Source: Porticoccaceae bacterium | GTDB taxonomy: Bacteria; Pseudomonadota; Gammaproteobacteria; Pseudomonadales; Porticoccaceae | Length of the DNA stretch: 64,000 nucleotides | Direction: 5' to 3' | Assembly: GCA_021773435.1 (NCBI GenBank) | Contig: JAJFKC010000038.1 | Coordinates: 62,001-126,000, forward strand | Shown here: positions 34,371-44,908 of the stretch, in pieces | Numbering within the stretch: the stretch's first letter is position 1 | How the letters are laid out: each line of letters opens with the position of its first letter | Notes under the pieces: model-generated | What the model was told of the DNA's origin: nothing | The model's input: only the letters and a program-made list of their open reading frames with translations | The model's database searches: none | Made by a program: the position numbers and the translations under genes

Positions 34371-34472
34371 ATAGCTGTCTAGATTATTCGGCTGCGTGTG
34401 ATAGCTTGGCGCTTTGAAACTTGGCCCTTTAAAACTTAGCCCTTTAAAACAAGCACAGCTCAGGAAAACCCA

Positions 34473-35183
34473 ATGATCGAACTCTATACCTGCTCAACTC
34501 CAAATGGCTGGAAGGCATCTATCGCGCTAGAAGAAATGGCGATCCCGTATACCGTACATTACATCGACATCATGGCCGGGGATCAAAAACAAGCGGCGTT
34601 TCTTGCGCTTAATCCCAATGGTCGGATTCCAGTAATTGTCGATACGGGCGACGGTACTGATGAGCCCCTCACCCTGTTCGAATCCGGTGCGATCATGATT
34701 TATCTCGCCGAAAAGTGCGGTCGCTTTTTACCCTCTGATCCACGGGGCCGAGCTGAGGTGATGCAATGGTTGATGTTTCAGATGAGTGGCATCGGCCCGA
34801 TGATGGGCCAGGCAAATATTTTCTCTCGTTATTTTCCGGAAAAAATTCCGACGGTGATCGACCGTTTTCAGGGCGAAGTCCGGCGGCTATTTGGTGTGCT
34901 CGACGGCCATCTCGCGGAAAATGAGTACCTGGTCGGTGATTATTCCATCGCTGATATGGCCAACTGGGCCTGGGTGAGGATTCATTTCTGGGCCGGTGTG
35001 CCGGTGGATGATTTCCCCCACCTTAAACGCTGGCTCGATGTCATTGGTGAACGACCTGCTGTACGGGCGGGTGTGAAGGATGATTCTGGCAACTTCGAAC
35101 TACTGACCGGTCAGGCTGGCGATGTTGAAGCACTGGCAAGCGCTGCTTTTGATCTGGTGGAGATGGGGCATAAGCACGATTGA
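34473..35183 (+). CDS. Glutathione S-transferase, YfcG/YghU-like (nu class)
   Basis: Encodes 236 residues. Starts MIELYTCSTPNGWKASIALE, with the TPNG segment of nu-class GSTs that act as disulfide-bond reductases, followed by NPNGRIPVIVD and FESGAIMIYLAEK (glutathione-binding). The C-terminal part has VMQWLMFQMSGIGPMMGQAN, a hallmark of the YfcG group. No signal peptide, so cytoplasmic. Convergent with metR, with only 22 bases between their ends. Likely glutathione-linked peroxide or disulfide metabolism. Confidence 0.85.
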   Translation: MIELYTCSTPNGWKASIALEEMAIPYTVHYIDIMAGDQKQAAFLALNPNGRIPVIVDTGDGTDEPLTLFESGAIMIYLAEKCGRFLPSDPRGRAEVMQWLMFQMSGIGPMMGQANIFSRYFPEKIPTVIDRFQGEVRRLFGVLDGHLAENEYLVGDYSIADMANWAWVRIHFWAGVPVDDFPHLKRWLDVIGERPAVRAGVKDDSGNFELLTGQAGDVEALASAAFDLVEMGHKHD

Positions 35184-35205
35184 ACCCTCTAACCCATTTA
35201 AAACA

Positions 35206-36123
35206 CTATCCCTCGGCTACCTGCGAGGCGTAAGCCCCGACACTCTGCCCCGCAGAGGCAATAAATTCCTGAATATACGCCTTGCTCTGATCGTCTTTGC
35301 GCACAGCCGCGTAGAGAGTCCGGCGCAAACCTTGCTCCCCCAGCGGGCGAGTGGTCAGACCCTCCTTATTGGGGCTGTAGCGCATCACCCAGTCAGGCAG
35401 AGCGGCGAGCCCCTGACGACTAGTGATAAGCAGTAAAATCATTGCTGTGAGTTCGGCCTGACGCACATGCTTTGGCTCGACTCCCTGTGGCATTAAAAAA
35501 TACTTGAACACATCCATACGCTCCCGCTCGACCGGATAGGTAATCAGAATTTCCTCGGCCAAAGCCTCTGGCGCCACAAAAGACTCCGCCGCGAGACGGT
35601 GACCGATTGGCATGACCAGGCGGGATTCATAGGCGAATAGCGGCTCGAACACCAGCTCGGTGGTATGGAAAGGGTCGGAGGTGATCACCAGGTCAATGTC
35701 GCCCGCCCGCAGGGCCGACAGGGAATTAAAGGTCAAGCTCAGACGCACATCGATATCAATCGCTGGCCACTGTTCACAAAAGCTGGTGATCACTGGCATC
35801 AACCATTCGAAGCAGGCATGGCATTCCACAGATAGATGCAGACGTCCGCCACTGCCAGCGGCCATGCGCTGCAGGTCTTGTTCCAGTTGCGCAAACATCG
35901 GCAAGACCCGCTCGGCCAGAGCGACCACCTGCCGCCCGGCAGCGGAGAGGCGCAGAGGTTTAGTGTGACGATGAAACAGGGCCACGCCATAATAATCTTC
36001 CAAAGTTTTAATTTGGTGTGACAACGCAGACTGGGTGACATGCAGTCTATCGGCCGCTTTTGCCATACTACCGGCCTGTTGTATTGCCCGCAGTTTGTGT
36101 AAATGTCGCCGATCTAATTGCAT
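35206..36123 (-). CDS. metR: LysR-type regulator MetR
   Basis: 305 residues from ATG 36123 (GGAG 8 bases before); an extra upstream extension to 36144 is unlikely. The N-terminal winged helix-turn-helix (HLHKLRAIQQAGSMAKAADR then LHVTQSALSHQIKTLEDYYG) and the effector domain (HLSVECHACFEWLMPVITSF) match MetR. It activates metE and related genes with homocysteine as co-inducer. Divergent from metE with 119 bases between starts, the classical arrangement. Confidence 0.92.
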   Translation of the reverse strand: MQLDRRHLHKLRAIQQAGSMAKAADRLHVTQSALSHQIKTLEDYYGVALFHRHTKPLRLSAAGRQVVALAERVLPMFAQLEQDLQRMAAGSGGRLHLSVECHACFEWLMPVITSFCEQWPAIDIDVRLSLTFNSLSALRAGDIDLVITSDPFHTTELVFEPLFAYESRLVMPIGHRLAAESFVAPEALAEEILITYPVERERMDVFKYFLMPQGVEPKHVRQAELTAMILLLITSRQGLAALPDWVMRYSPNKEGLTTRPLGEQGLRRTLYAAVRKDDQSKAYIQEFIASAGQSVGAYASQVAEG

Positions 36124-36151
36124 GCTTCGCTCCACTAAAATCACATAATAA

Positions 36152-36170
36152 TTTCATATTAGGTATGAAA
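36152..36170. promoter_or_regulatory. Probable MetR operator in the metR-metE intergenic region
   Basis: TTTCATA, 5 bases (TTAGG), TATGAAA: a perfect 7-bp inverted repeat with the T-N11-A type symmetry of LysR-type regulators. It is 29 bases upstream of metR and 72 bases upstream of metE, a position suited to autorepression and metE activation. E. coli MetR sites have the half-site TGAA, which is present here. Confidence 0.6.
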
Positions 36171-36242
36171 AACTTGAGATTTTAATTAATTCTACTATGA
36201 ATACAATGTGTATCGATATTTTTTGATTAAAGGAGCGATATT

Positions 36243-38564
36243 ATGGCGCTGGCCCACAACCTCGGTTTCCCCCGTATTGGCGCAAACCGCGAATTAAAAT
36301 ATGCACTTGAAGCTTACTGGCGCGGCGAACAGGACGCCGAAGACCTGCTGACAGTTGGTCGTGAATTACGTGTCCGCAACTGGCAGCAACAGAAAGATCA
36401 AGGCATGCACTGGATCCCAGCGGGGGATTTCTCCTATTACGATCAAGTCCTGGACACCACGGCCATGCTCGGGGCGATACCTCAACGCTTTGGCTGGTCT
36501 GGTGGTCGCGTCGATATCGATTTGTATTTTCGCATGGCACGAGGCCGTGCGCCCGGCAGTGAACCAGCGGAAGCCTGTGAAATGACCAAGTGGTTTGATA
36601 CCAACTACCACTATCTCGTGCCCGAGATCAGCGCCGGGCAAAGTTTCAGTCTCGCCTCTACCCGCCTGCTGGAGGAGGTGGACGAAGCCATTGCCTGCAG
36701 CATTCCGGTAAAGCCCGTTTTACTGGGGCCACTCACCTGGCTGTGGTTGGCTAAGGTGCGTGGTGGTAAGCCTTTCGATAAACTGGCACTACTCGACCGT
36801 ATCCTGCCGGTCTATCGCGAGATGCTCTCGGCTTTAAAAGCCAGGGGTATCGAGTGGGTGCAAATCGATGAGCCGATTTTAGTGCTCGACCTGCCCTCGA
36901 CCTGGCAACTGGCCTTTGCGCCAACCTATACCCAGCTTACCGACATCGCCCCTAAAGTGTTGCTCGCTACCTATTTTGGATCTTTACTCGAGAACCTACC
37001 TCTGGCCTGCAAACTCCCTGTGGCGGGTCTGCACCTGGATGCAGTGCGCGGTGGCGATGAATTTTTGCAGGCTGCAGATCTGCTCACCTCCGACCAGGTC
37101 TTGTCGGTGGGCATTATCGATGGTCGTAATATCTGGCGCAGTGATCTCGACAAGGCTGTGAATAGCTTGCGACCTCTGGTTGCCAAGCGCGGCGACCGAC
37201 TGTGGATTGCACCTTCGTGCTCCCTGCTACACGTGCCGGTTGATATAGGGCAGGAAGACAAGCTTGATGCGGAACTAACAAGCTGGCTGGCTTTTGCCCG
37301 ACAAAAAGTGGCAGAGGTGGTGACCCTGGCGGAGATTTTATCGGTCGGCGATACTCTGCCCGCAAGACTGCAGCAGCAATTATCGGAAAACCACCAGGTT
37401 CTGCATAGCCGCCGTAACAGTAGCCTCGTACATTGCGCCGATATTACCGATCGTGCCGCGGGCGTTGACGACAAACTGGCTCAGCGCCAAAGCCCTTACC
37501 GGGAGCGCATAGAATATCAACAAGCGCAGTTACGCCTGCCCCCCTACCCAACAACAACCATCGGATCCTTCCCGCAAACGCCGCAGATTCGCCGCCTACG
37601 CCAACGCTTTAAACAGGGTGAACTGGACAACGAGAATTATGTAGCCGGTATCAAAACAGAAATTGCCCATGCCATTAAGCAGCAGGAAGCGCTTGGCCTG
37701 GATGTGCTGGTACACGGCGAGGCCGAACGCAATGACATGGTGGAATATTTTGGTGAACAACTCGACGGGTTTATTTTCACCCGCAAGGCCTGGGTTCAGT
37801 CCTATGGTTCGCGCTGTGTAAAACCGCCCATTATCGTCGGCGATGTGGCACGCCCCCAGGCGATGACCGTGGACTGGATTCGCTACGCACAATCACTCAC
37901 CGACAAGCCGGTTAAAGGCATGTTAACCGGGCCGGTGACCATTCTTAACTGGTCGTTTGTGCGAGACGATCAGCCGCGCTCCGAGACTTGCCTGCAAATC
38001 GCCCTGGCGATACGGGACGAAGTGCAAGATCTTGAGGCGGCGGGCACCAGAATTATTCAAATAGACGAAGCGGCTCTGCGTGAAGGCTTACCTCTGCGCC
38101 AACGCGACTGGCAGAGTTATCTAGGTTGGGCTGTGCGAGCATTTCGTACCACAACCTCAGGCCTTGCCGACACAACGCAGATCCATACCCACATGTGTTA
38201 TTCATCGTTTAACGACATTATTGCCGCTGTCGCCGCAATGGATGCGGATGTGATCACTATCGAAAGCTCGCGCTCGGACATGGCTTTGCTCGATGCTTTT
38301 AAAGACTTTGCCTACCCCAACGATATCGGCCCCGGCGTCTACGACATTCACTCGCCCAATGTACCCACAGTTGAAACCATCGTGGCCCGTATGCAACAGG
38401 CGGCGGCGCGCATCAAACCCCAGCAACTGTGGGTAAATCCAGACTGTGGCTTAAAAACCCGGACCTGGGACGAAGTGAAGCCTGCATTGGCCAACATGGT
38501 CGCTGCGGCGATTGAATTGCGTGACGCGCCTAAAGCCTCATCGCCAACGACTATCGGACAATAA
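36243..38564 (+). CDS. metE: Cobalamin-independent methionine synthase MetE
   Basis: Encodes 773 residues, full length, with AAGGAGCG before ATG. N-terminal folate domain starts [20 protein letters not shown]. The C-terminal catalytic domain has [40 protein letters not shown] and the zinc ligands in [11 protein letters not shown] (H, C) and [11 protein letters not shown] (C). It transfers a methyl group from 5-methyltetrahydropteroyl-polyglutamate to homocysteine in the cytoplasm. Regulated by the divergent metR. Its end overlaps the end of the convergent universal stress gene by 14 bases. Confidence 0.95.
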   Translation: MALAHNLGFPRIGANRELKYALEAYWRGEQDAEDLLTVGRELRVRNWQQQKDQGMHWIPAGDFSYYDQVLDTTAMLGAIPQRFGWSGGRVDIDLYFRMARGRAPGSEPAEACEMTKWFDTNYHYLVPEISAGQSFSLASTRLLEEVDEAIACSIPVKPVLLGPLTWLWLAKVRGGKPFDKLALLDRILPVYREMLSALKARGIEWVQIDEPILVLDLPSTWQLAFAPTYTQLTDIAPKVLLATYFGSLLENLPLACKLPVAGLHLDAVRGGDEFLQAADLLTSDQVLSVGIIDGRNIWRSDLDKAVNSLRPLVAKRGDRLWIAPSCSLLHVPVDIGQEDKLDAELTSWLAFARQKVAEVVTLAEILSVGDTLPARLQQQLSENHQVLHSRRNSSLVHCADITDRAAGVDDKLAQRQSPYRERIEYQQAQLRLPPYPTTTIGSFPQTPQIRRLRQRFKQGELDNENYVAGIKTEIAHAIKQQEALGLDVLVHGEAERNDMVEYFGEQLDGFIFTRKAWVQSYGSRCVKPPIIVGDVARPQAMTVDWIRYAQSLTDKPVKGMLTGPVTILNWSFVRDDQPRSETCLQIALAIRDEVQDLEAAGTRIIQIDEAALREGLPLRQRDWQSYLGWAVRAFRTTTSGLADTTQIHTHMCYSSFNDIIAAVAAMDADVITIESSRSDMALLDAFKDFAYPNDIGPGVYDIHSPNVPTVETIVARMQQAAARIKPQQLWVNPDCGLKTRTWDEVKPALANMVAAAIELRDAPKASSPTTIGQ

Positions 38565-39417
38565 TCAACGGGATAGTACTGGCACTCACCATATCGGTGG
38601 TGTTGCTACCCAGAAATAACCGGCGGATACGGGAATGACCGTAGGCACCCATGACCATTAATTCAATGCCATGCTCGCGTTGGTAGCCCTGAAGTTCTGT
38701 CTGCATTTCACCCTGGAGCACGGTAGAAATAACATCGAACCCGGCAGCAGTCACTTTGTCGGCGGCGACTTGAAGCTCGGGGCGGCGATCAAGGCTGGTG
38801 TTGTTTACCGCAACCAGATGGCAAGGCAAGCCTTTAAGCAATGGACTAGCGATCAAGGTGTCGAGTACGTTTTGGGTAACACTGCGGCCATCGTAGGCAA
38901 TCATAAAGTTGCTCGGCGCACTGAACTCATCAAGGGTGATAAGTATCGGCTTGCGAACGGCGCGAATCACGCTCTCCAACTGGCTGCCCACCGCAAGAGC
39001 CTGCCCAGCATGACTATCACCAAGGCGACCCATAATTAACAGGATGGTGTCGTCCTGTAAATCCAGTACGCTTTCGAGCAAGCCGCCATGACGTTGCAGG
39101 GTCGATACTTCCTGCGCGCCCTGTTGGGTCGCTCGGTTTTTAGCATCTTCGAGCATCAGCTTGCCATGCTCCAGGGCCAGCCTGCTGCGCTTTGCATCCA
39201 GCTCCACCAGCTCTTCGAGAAGATGCTTGCGGCTATCTATACCGAGGCTGCCGGAAAGATCGCTGTACGCGAAGTTGTCATGGTCAAGACGCTCGGATTT
39301 ATCCAGCACGTGGAGCAGTTGCAGGGGCGTAGCCATACCCTGACTGGCCCACGCACCGGCATCACACACGGCCAATGTGGCGGGGGAACCATCTATACAG
39401 CTGACAACGTTGATCAT
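38551..39417 (-). CDS. Tandem universal stress protein (two UspA domains)
   Basis: Encodes 288 residues with a GAGG site before ATG. The first UspA half starts [20 protein letters not shown]; the second starts near [20 protein letters not shown] and ends with [20 protein letters not shown], containing the G-x2-G-x9-G(S/T) nucleotide-binding loop. The first half's loop ([20 protein letters not shown]) is less standard. The gene follows the SulP transporter by 54 bases on the same strand; this pairing recurs in marine gammaproteobacteria and suggests co-regulation under anion or carbon stress. Confidence 0.88.
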   Translation of the reverse strand: MINVVSCIDGSPATLAVCDAGAWASQGMATPLQLLHVLDKSERLDHDNFAYSDLSGSLGIDSRKHLLEELVELDAKRSRLALEHGKLMLEDAKNRATQQGAQEVSTLQRHGGLLESVLDLQDDTILLIMGRLGDSHAGQALAVGSQLESVIRAVRKPILITLDEFSAPSNFMIAYDGRSVTQNVLDTLIASPLLKGLPCHLVAVNNTSLDRRPELQVAADKVTAAGFDVISTVLQGEMQTELQGYQREHGIELMVMGAYGHSRIRRLFLGSNTTDMVSASTIPLIIVR

Positions 39418-39471
39418 ATTTTGGCCTCTGTGGGAGTTTGCCTCTTTGTGGTCTTATCTGTGGTAAAGGTC

Positions 39472-41043
39472 TTAATGAGCATTGAGCATCTGTTCGACTT
39501 TTTCTGGCTTGTCGTGAACGCCGAAGGTATCGACAATGGTGGCGCTGGCCTCGTTCATACCAATCAGATTCACCTCAGCCCCTTCTCGGCGAAACTTGAT
39601 CACAACCTTATCCAGTGCCGCGACGGCGGTAATATCCCAGAAGTGGGCATCACTGACGTCGATGGTGACCCGCTCCAGCACCTCTTTGAAATCAAATGAT
39701 TGCACAAACTGCTCGGAAGAGGCGAAAAATACCTGACCAAAGATTTTATACACACGTTCGCCACTTTTTTCTTCGCCCAGCTCAAGCGGCTCACCGTCGA
39801 CCTCAAGAAGCTGAGTTTTAACCGCCATATAACGGCCAATTTTATTGGCGAAAAACATCGCCGCGAGCAGCACACCGACGAAAACACCGAGGGCCAGGTT
39901 ATGGGTGACAACCACGACCACAACTGTCGAGATCATCACCACATTGCTGGACAAAGGGCTCTTTTTAAGATTGCGCAGGGAGTCCCAGGAGAAGGTGCCA
40001 ATGGAGACCATAATCATCACCGCAACCAATGCGGCCATGGGGATGAGGCTAATCCACTCATCCAGAAAGACCACCATAATGACCAGCAATAGACCCGCGA
40101 TAAACGTCGATAAACGTCCCCGGCCACCGGACTTTACGTTTATCACCGACTGGCCAATCATCGCACAACCGGCCATGCCACCCATCAGGCCCGCACTAAT
40201 ATTGGCGATGCCCTGGCCTTTACACTCGCGGTTTTTATCGCTGTTGGTATCGGTAAGGTCGTCAACGATAGAGGCTGTCATCATAGACTCCAGCAAACCC
40301 ACCAGCGCCAGAGCAGTGGCATAGGGGAAAACAATCAGCAGAGTTTCAAGATTCAGCGGCACATCAGGCCACAGGAAGATGGGCAGCGTATCGGGCAACT
40401 GACCCATGTCGCCAACGGTGCGAATATCCAGACCAATCACAATAGACGCTACGGTCAGGGCCAATATGCACACCAGTGGCGATGGCAACAACTTGCCGAC
40501 CAGGGGTATCAGCGGCAGCAAATAGATGATTCCCAGGCCCGCGGCAGTCATGACATAAACATGCCAGCTGACGTTTTGCAGTTCTGGTACCTGGGCTAAA
40601 AAAATCAGAATTGCCAGGGCATTCACAAAGCCTGTGACCACCGAGCGGGACACAAAACGCATCAGTCCGCCCAGCTTTAGAAAACCGGCAATGATTTGCA
40701 ATACGCCGGTAAGCAAAGTCGCAGCCAGCAAATATTCCAGACCATGTTCTTTGACCAACGTGACCATCAAGAGGGCCATAGCGCCAGTGGCGGCGGAAAT
40801 CATACCCGGCCGGCCTCCTGTGAAGGCGATAGTCACGGCGATACAAAATGAGGCGTAAAGCCCGACTTTGGGATCAACTCCGGCGATAATCGAAAAGGCT
40901 ATGGCTTCCGGAATCAGCGCCAGGGCGACCACCAGACCTGCAAGCAGGTCGCCCCGGACATTGCCAAGCCAATCTTTTTTTAAGGTATTAAGCCTTAACG
41001 TACCGACTTTTAATGGATCAGGCATAAGATTTCTCAACTTCAA
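39472..41043 (-). CDS. SulP family anion transporter with STAS domain
   Basis: 523 residues from TTG 41043, which has GGAGG 8 bases upstream; ATG at 41025 is the alternative. About 11-12 membrane helices from [20 protein letters not shown] to [20 protein letters not shown], with the SulP signature in the first helix. The C-terminal STAS domain ([20 protein letters not shown], about 460-480) is regulatory. SulP members carry sulfate, bicarbonate or other anions coupled to Na+ or H+; the substrate cannot be fixed here, though the universal stress gene partner is common for bicarbonate-type members. Confidence 0.88.
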   Translation of the reverse strand: MKLRNLMPDPLKVGTLRLNTLKKDWLGNVRGDLLAGLVVALALIPEAIAFSIIAGVDPKVGLYASFCIAVTIAFTGGRPGMISAATGAMALLMVTLVKEHGLEYLLAATLLTGVLQIIAGFLKLGGLMRFVSRSVVTGFVNALAILIFLAQVPELQNVSWHVYVMTAAGLGIIYLLPLIPLVGKLLPSPLVCILALTVASIVIGLDIRTVGDMGQLPDTLPIFLWPDVPLNLETLLIVFPYATALALVGLLESMMTASIVDDLTDTNSDKNRECKGQGIANISAGLMGGMAGCAMIGQSVINVKSGGRGRLSTFIAGLLLVIMVVFLDEWISLIPMAALVAVMIMVSIGTFSWDSLRNLKKSPLSSNVVMISTVVVVVVTHNLALGVFVGVLLAAMFFANKIGRYMAVKTQLLEVDGEPLELGEEKSGERVYKIFGQVFFASSEQFVQSFDFKEVLERVTIDVSDAHFWDITAVAALDKVVIKFRREGAEVNLIGMNEASATIVDTFGVHDKPEKVEQMLNAH

Positions 41044-41211
41044 GCACCGACCCTCCAGCCCATCGGGTTAGCCTGGAGGCACTGTAAAGGGTTTGATACA
41101 AAGAGCTAACGCACTGACAATTCAGCGCGGATCGCAGGAAAAAAGCGCGGCAGTGTAGCTAATAAGCAGACCAAATACCTAATTTATTTATGGGACTAAT
41201 CGATACATTAA

Positions 41212-41688
41212 ATGACCGACTGTTATAGTCCAGCTATGGGTCAAAAAACTCTTTACCTGGTTTTTATCACCATGCTCGCCCTAACAGTCAGGAGCACATT
41301 CGCTATGCCCGCTCAATCCAGCAGCCATCAACTTGCCCCCTGCCCCGCTTCACCTAACTGTGTATCAAGCCTGGCGACCGACCCTAAACACCGGGTCGAG
41401 CCATTTATGCTGGCCAGCACGGTGGATAAATCGTGGCCCGATTTGAAAGCTGTGGTGTTGGACCTCCCGCGCAGCAAGCTAGTCGCAGAACAGCAAGGCT
41501 ATTTACATGTAGAGGTCAGAAGTTTGATATTGAGGTTTGTCGACCACCTGGAGCTGGGGGCAGAGCAAGGAACAAATCGCGTCGATGTACGCTCGGCTTC
41601 TAGCCTCGGTTATTCAGACCTTGGCGTTAATCGTAAGCGGGTCGAAACTTTACGCGCGCAATTAAGGAATGCGGGACTGCTATTGTAA
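41212..41688 (+). CDS. DUF1499 family secreted protein
   Basis: Up to 158 residues; ATG 41236 (MGQKTLYLVFITMLALTVRS) gives a cleaner signal peptide than ATG 41212, and neither has a clear ribosome site. The mature part begins LAPCPASPNCVSSLATDPKH, the DUF1499 signature, and continues to YSDLGVNRKRVETLRAQL. The family is small, periplasmic or membrane-attached and uncharacterised. The gene stands alone, divergent from the SulP gene and 49 bases before the epoxide hydrolase gene. Confidence 0.8.
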   Translation: MTDCYSPAMGQKTLYLVFITMLALTVRSTFAMPAQSSSHQLAPCPASPNCVSSLATDPKHRVEPFMLASTVDKSWPDLKAVVLDLPRSKLVAEQQGYLHVEVRSLILRFVDHLELGAEQGTNRVDVRSASSLGYSDLGVNRKRVETLRAQLRNAGLLL

Positions 41689-41737
41689 GTCAGCGATGCA
41701 CATTTAGTTCGTCAGCAAAAAATAAGAGGCTATAACC

Positions 41738-42898
41738 ATGTCCCGCCCACAACCCTTGACCATCGATATTCCCCAAAGTGAACTTGACGATCTAAAAGCG
41801 CGGCTGAGCAATACCCGGTGGCCCAGTGATGTGGGCAATCCCGATAACCGCTACGGTGCGCCCCGGGAATATATCGAAGAGCTGCTGGCTTACTGGCGCG
41901 ATGACTACGACTGGCGTGGGGTCGAATCGCAAATAAACGCCTACGACAACCAACTGGTCGAGATCGATGGCGTTCCCATTCACTTCCTGCGGGTGCGAGG
42001 CAAAGGCCCAAACCCCACACCGATTATTCTTACCCACGGCTGGCCCTGGACGTTTTGGGATCTGCATAAAGTGGTCGATGCCCTGGCTGATCCAGCGGCC
42101 CACGGCGGTGACCCGGATAACAGTTTCGACGTGATTGTGCCGTCGTTGCCGGGCTACGGGTTTTCGGTACCGCTAAAAACTACTGGTATTGACGTACCTC
42201 GCGTTGCGGAACTCTGGGTAAAATTAATGCGCGACGTGCAGGGTTATGAGCGCTTTGGCGCTCAGGGCGGCGACTGGGGTGCATTTATCACCGCTCAGTT
42301 AGGCCATGCCCATGCCGAGCATATGATTGGCATTTATTTGACCATGCCCGTGGTGCCCGGCATGTTTGGTCGCACCGCGGCCAGCGCAGACCAGTTCGCC
42401 GACGATGAACAGTGGATGGTGGATCGAATGAAAGCCACTCGCCGCCACACTGAGGCGCACATCGCTGTGCAACGTCGTGACCCGCAGACGTTCGCCTATG
42501 CGATGGCTGACTCACCGGTGGGCATGGCCGCATGGCTGTGGTGGCGACGCCAGCTATGGTGCGACGGCAATGCCATCGAGGTGTTTGGCAAAGATGATCT
42601 GTGCACACTAGCCTCGCTGTACTGGTTTAACACGTCCTTTGCGTCATCAATCCGGCTCTATGCCGAGCAGTTCTCAAAGCCACCTAAACTCGCCCACGAC
42701 CGTATGCCCGTTATAGAAGCGCCGACCGGGTATGGTATTTTTCGCAAAGAATTATTGTTTACGCCTCGGTCAATCGCCGAGACGCGCACCAATTTAAAAC
42801 GCTGGAGTGTGTTTGATGGTGGCGGTCATTTCGCTCCGCCGGAACGACCGCAGGATGTAGTCAATGAACTTCGGGCATTTTTTGCTGGGCTGGATTAA
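41738..42898 (+). CDS. Epoxide hydrolase with EHN N-terminal domain
   Basis: Encodes 386 residues. N-terminal EHN segment (IDIPQSELDDLKARLSNTRW) leads into an alpha/beta hydrolase: HGWP oxyanion motif at 100-103, nucleophile Asp179 in AQGGDWGAFI, and the C-terminal His in DGGGHFAPPERPQD. Asp in the nucleophile position identifies an epoxide hydrolase, which would open an epoxide to a diol via an ester intermediate. AAGAGG lies 9 bases before ATG. Together with the LLM and SDR genes it fits degradation of an oxygenated terpenoid or similar compound (inference). Confidence 0.86.
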   Translation: MSRPQPLTIDIPQSELDDLKARLSNTRWPSDVGNPDNRYGAPREYIEELLAYWRDDYDWRGVESQINAYDNQLVEIDGVPIHFLRVRGKGPNPTPIILTHGWPWTFWDLHKVVDALADPAAHGGDPDNSFDVIVPSLPGYGFSVPLKTTGIDVPRVAELWVKLMRDVQGYERFGAQGGDWGAFITAQLGHAHAEHMIGIYLTMPVVPGMFGRTAASADQFADDEQWMVDRMKATRRHTEAHIAVQRRDPQTFAYAMADSPVGMAAWLWWRRQLWCDGNAIEVFGKDDLCTLASLYWFNTSFASSIRLYAEQFSKPPKLAHDRMPVIEAPTGYGIFRKELLFTPRSIAETRTNLKRWSVFDGGGHFAPPERPQDVVNELRAFFAGLD

Positions 42899-42944
42899 CG
42901 AATAGACAAACGAATAAATAGCTTAATTAATTAGTTAAGAGCAT

Positions 42945-44006
42945 TCAGACTTTTGCCATCACGTCCGTCCAACGCTCCAGCATGTCATCGTCACCGGGAT
43001 GAATAATCACTGATAATTCGTCGTAACCGATTCGTTCCAGCGCCTGAATACGTTCGCGCACTGCATCGATCGGTCTGGTCATGGTGGCCCTACGTATTAA
43101 GTCTCCGGTGATAAACTCTGCTTCATCTTCCCGTACAAAAAGCGCGTGCCCCCTGTGCAGCGATAAATATCGGGCATCCGACGGTTGGTAGCTCTCATAT
43201 AGCCGCCTGTATTTTGACACGGCTTCTGTTTCACCTAACGACCCAGTGCCCAATGAACCATGTTGTTGTGCTTCCATCATATTGTGGAATACAACCGCTG
43301 CTAATGGGCCACCCTGACGTATGGCTTTTGGACAATCTGCGGCCTCACCATCGAGCAGGGGCAGACCGGCAGTAACGATGGCGCGTTTAAAGGTGTCTGA
43401 CTGGTTGCCGGCATGTCGCCAGGCGGCCTCCATGTCGTCCATATCTGATTGTGCGGACTCGAGATTTGAATGGATGTTGATCCAGTCGGTTTTAAGTTCG
43501 GCGACCAGGGCACGCATTCTCGGCCCCTGTGCGGCTATGTAAGTCGGCACTTTATCGCTGGTATTGATTATTCCGTCATCCGGGTGCAGGAAGGCGATCT
43601 TGCGCAATTTATCTTCGAACTCCCACTCGACCATATCGCCGCGGAGCAGGCCATTGATGGTTTTAATATAGGTACGTATGTCGTCAACCTTCACAGGTCC
43701 GTGGCCCATGGCGCGACGCCCGGAAAACCCGGTGCCGATGCCCATAGCAATTCGGCCCGGAGCCAGATTATTTAGCGTGGCAAAACTGTTCGCGGTTTGT
43801 GGGGCAATGCGGTTTGAGGGAATCAGCACACCGGTTGCCAATTTAATTTTGCTCGTTTTCATGGCAGCGACGGCCATTAAGGCTATCGGGTCGGCGGCGA
43901 CCATCTGGCTATCTTCAAACCAGGCGGTTTTATAGCCTAATTGTTCTGCTCTAACGGCAACTTCCCAACCATCGCTGCCCTGGGCGATAACTACACTGAG
44001 ATCCAT
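42945..44006 (-). CDS. LLM-class flavin-dependent oxidoreductase
   Basis: Encodes 353 residues. TIM-barrel luciferase-like fold, with WFEDSQMVAADPIALMAVAA and KIKLATGVLIPSNRIAPQTA near the N-terminus and PGRIAMGIGTGFSGRRAMGH (the flavin or F420 binding turn). The GTGFSG pattern and absence of an obvious reductase partner are typical of F420- or FMNH2-dependent members, so the cofactor is open. Lies 67 bases after the SDR gene on the same strand, in a run LLM-SDR-LLM. A catabolic monooxygenase or dehydrogenase role is inferred from context. Confidence 0.8.
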   Translation of the reverse strand: MDLSVVIAQGSDGWEVAVRAEQLGYKTAWFEDSQMVAADPIALMAVAAMKTSKIKLATGVLIPSNRIAPQTANSFATLNNLAPGRIAMGIGTGFSGRRAMGHGPVKVDDIRTYIKTINGLLRGDMVEWEFEDKLRKIAFLHPDDGIINTSDKVPTYIAAQGPRMRALVAELKTDWINIHSNLESAQSDMDDMEAAWRHAGNQSDTFKRAIVTAGLPLLDGEAADCPKAIRQGGPLAAVVFHNMMEAQQHGSLGTGSLGETEAVSKYRRLYESYQPSDARYLSLHRGHALFVREDEAEFITGDLIRRATMTRPIDAVRERIQALERIGYDELSVIIHPGDDDMLERWTDVMAKV

Positions 44007-44073
44007 AGTTGATACCTCACATTAGTTTAGATCGGTTTGGACTCATTCTTTAATCACATTGTTAACCACATGC

Positions 44074-44868
44074 TTAACCAATTCGGGCGCTTTGCCCACC
44101 ATCGACAGGCAAGTTGACCCCGGTAATAAATCCCGCGTCATCTGAAGCTAGGAACACAGCGGCATTGGCAACATCCCAGGCCGTGCCCATTTTTGACCCC
44201 AGAGGTACCTGCGCGTCGCGCCGGGCGCGAACTTGTTGTCGCGTTTTATTAATCGCTTTGGAGATACCCTCGATGGCAATAGGCGTATCCATCAAGCCGG
44301 GCATAATGACATTCGAGCGAATCCCGAAACGGGCGTTATCGATGGCAATGGCCTGGCTCAGGGAATTCATGCCAGCTTTAGAGGCTTTGTAGGCAATGGC
44401 ATTCATCGAGCAAATAGCCGCGATGGATGAAATGAAAATAATGCTGCCGCTGTTCGCCTCGCGCATAATCGGCAGCACATGCTTGCTGGTCAGAAATGCG
44501 CCTTTAAGATTCACGTCGAGCATTTTGTCCCACACGCTTTCAGCGGTTTCTATCGGGCCTCTATCGCCAACACCAATGCCGACATTGTGATGAAGAATAT
44601 CTATTTTGCCATAGCGCTCGACACAGATATTAGTGAAAGCAAGACAGTCCGCATCGACACTGACATCCCCCGCGCAGGAGGAGGCAGTGCCGCCTTCATC
44701 CTTAATTATCTGTTCAGTTTCTAAAGCCGACTCGATACGTTTGTCCACCAGCAGCACCTGAGCACCTTCGCGAGCAAATAAAATCGCCGTGGCGCGACCG
44801 TTGCCGATAGTCTCGCCAGGGGTTTGCCCCGCGCCGACCACAATAGCGACTTTGTTTTCAAGTCTCAT
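44074..44868 (-). CDS. Short-chain dehydrogenase/reductase
   Basis: Encodes 264 residues with TAGGAGATAG before ATG. The nucleotide loop is VGAGQTPGETIGNGRA, an unusual spacing with an insertion between the glycines. NAG is replaced by HNVGIG, the catalytic Ser is in FISSIAAIC, and Tyr-x3-Lys is YKASKAG (SDR triad kept). The C-terminus GVNLPVDGGQSARIG is normal. NAD(P)-dependent alcohol/ketone oxidoreductase. Located between two LLM genes on the same strand. Confidence 0.82.
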   Translation of the reverse strand: MRLENKVAIVVGAGQTPGETIGNGRATAILFAREGAQVLLVDKRIESALETEQIIKDEGGTASSCAGDVSVDADCLAFTNICVERYGKIDILHHNVGIGVGDRGPIETAESVWDKMLDVNLKGAFLTSKHVLPIMREANSGSIIFISSIAAICSMNAIAYKASKAGMNSLSQAIAIDNARFGIRSNVIMPGLMDTPIAIEGISKAINKTRQQVRARRDAQVPLGSKMGTAWDVANAAVFLASDDAGFITGVNLPVDGGQSARIG

Positions 44869-44908
44869 AGCTATCTCCTATGACAAGGCATTTATTTATA
44901 GCAAACCG

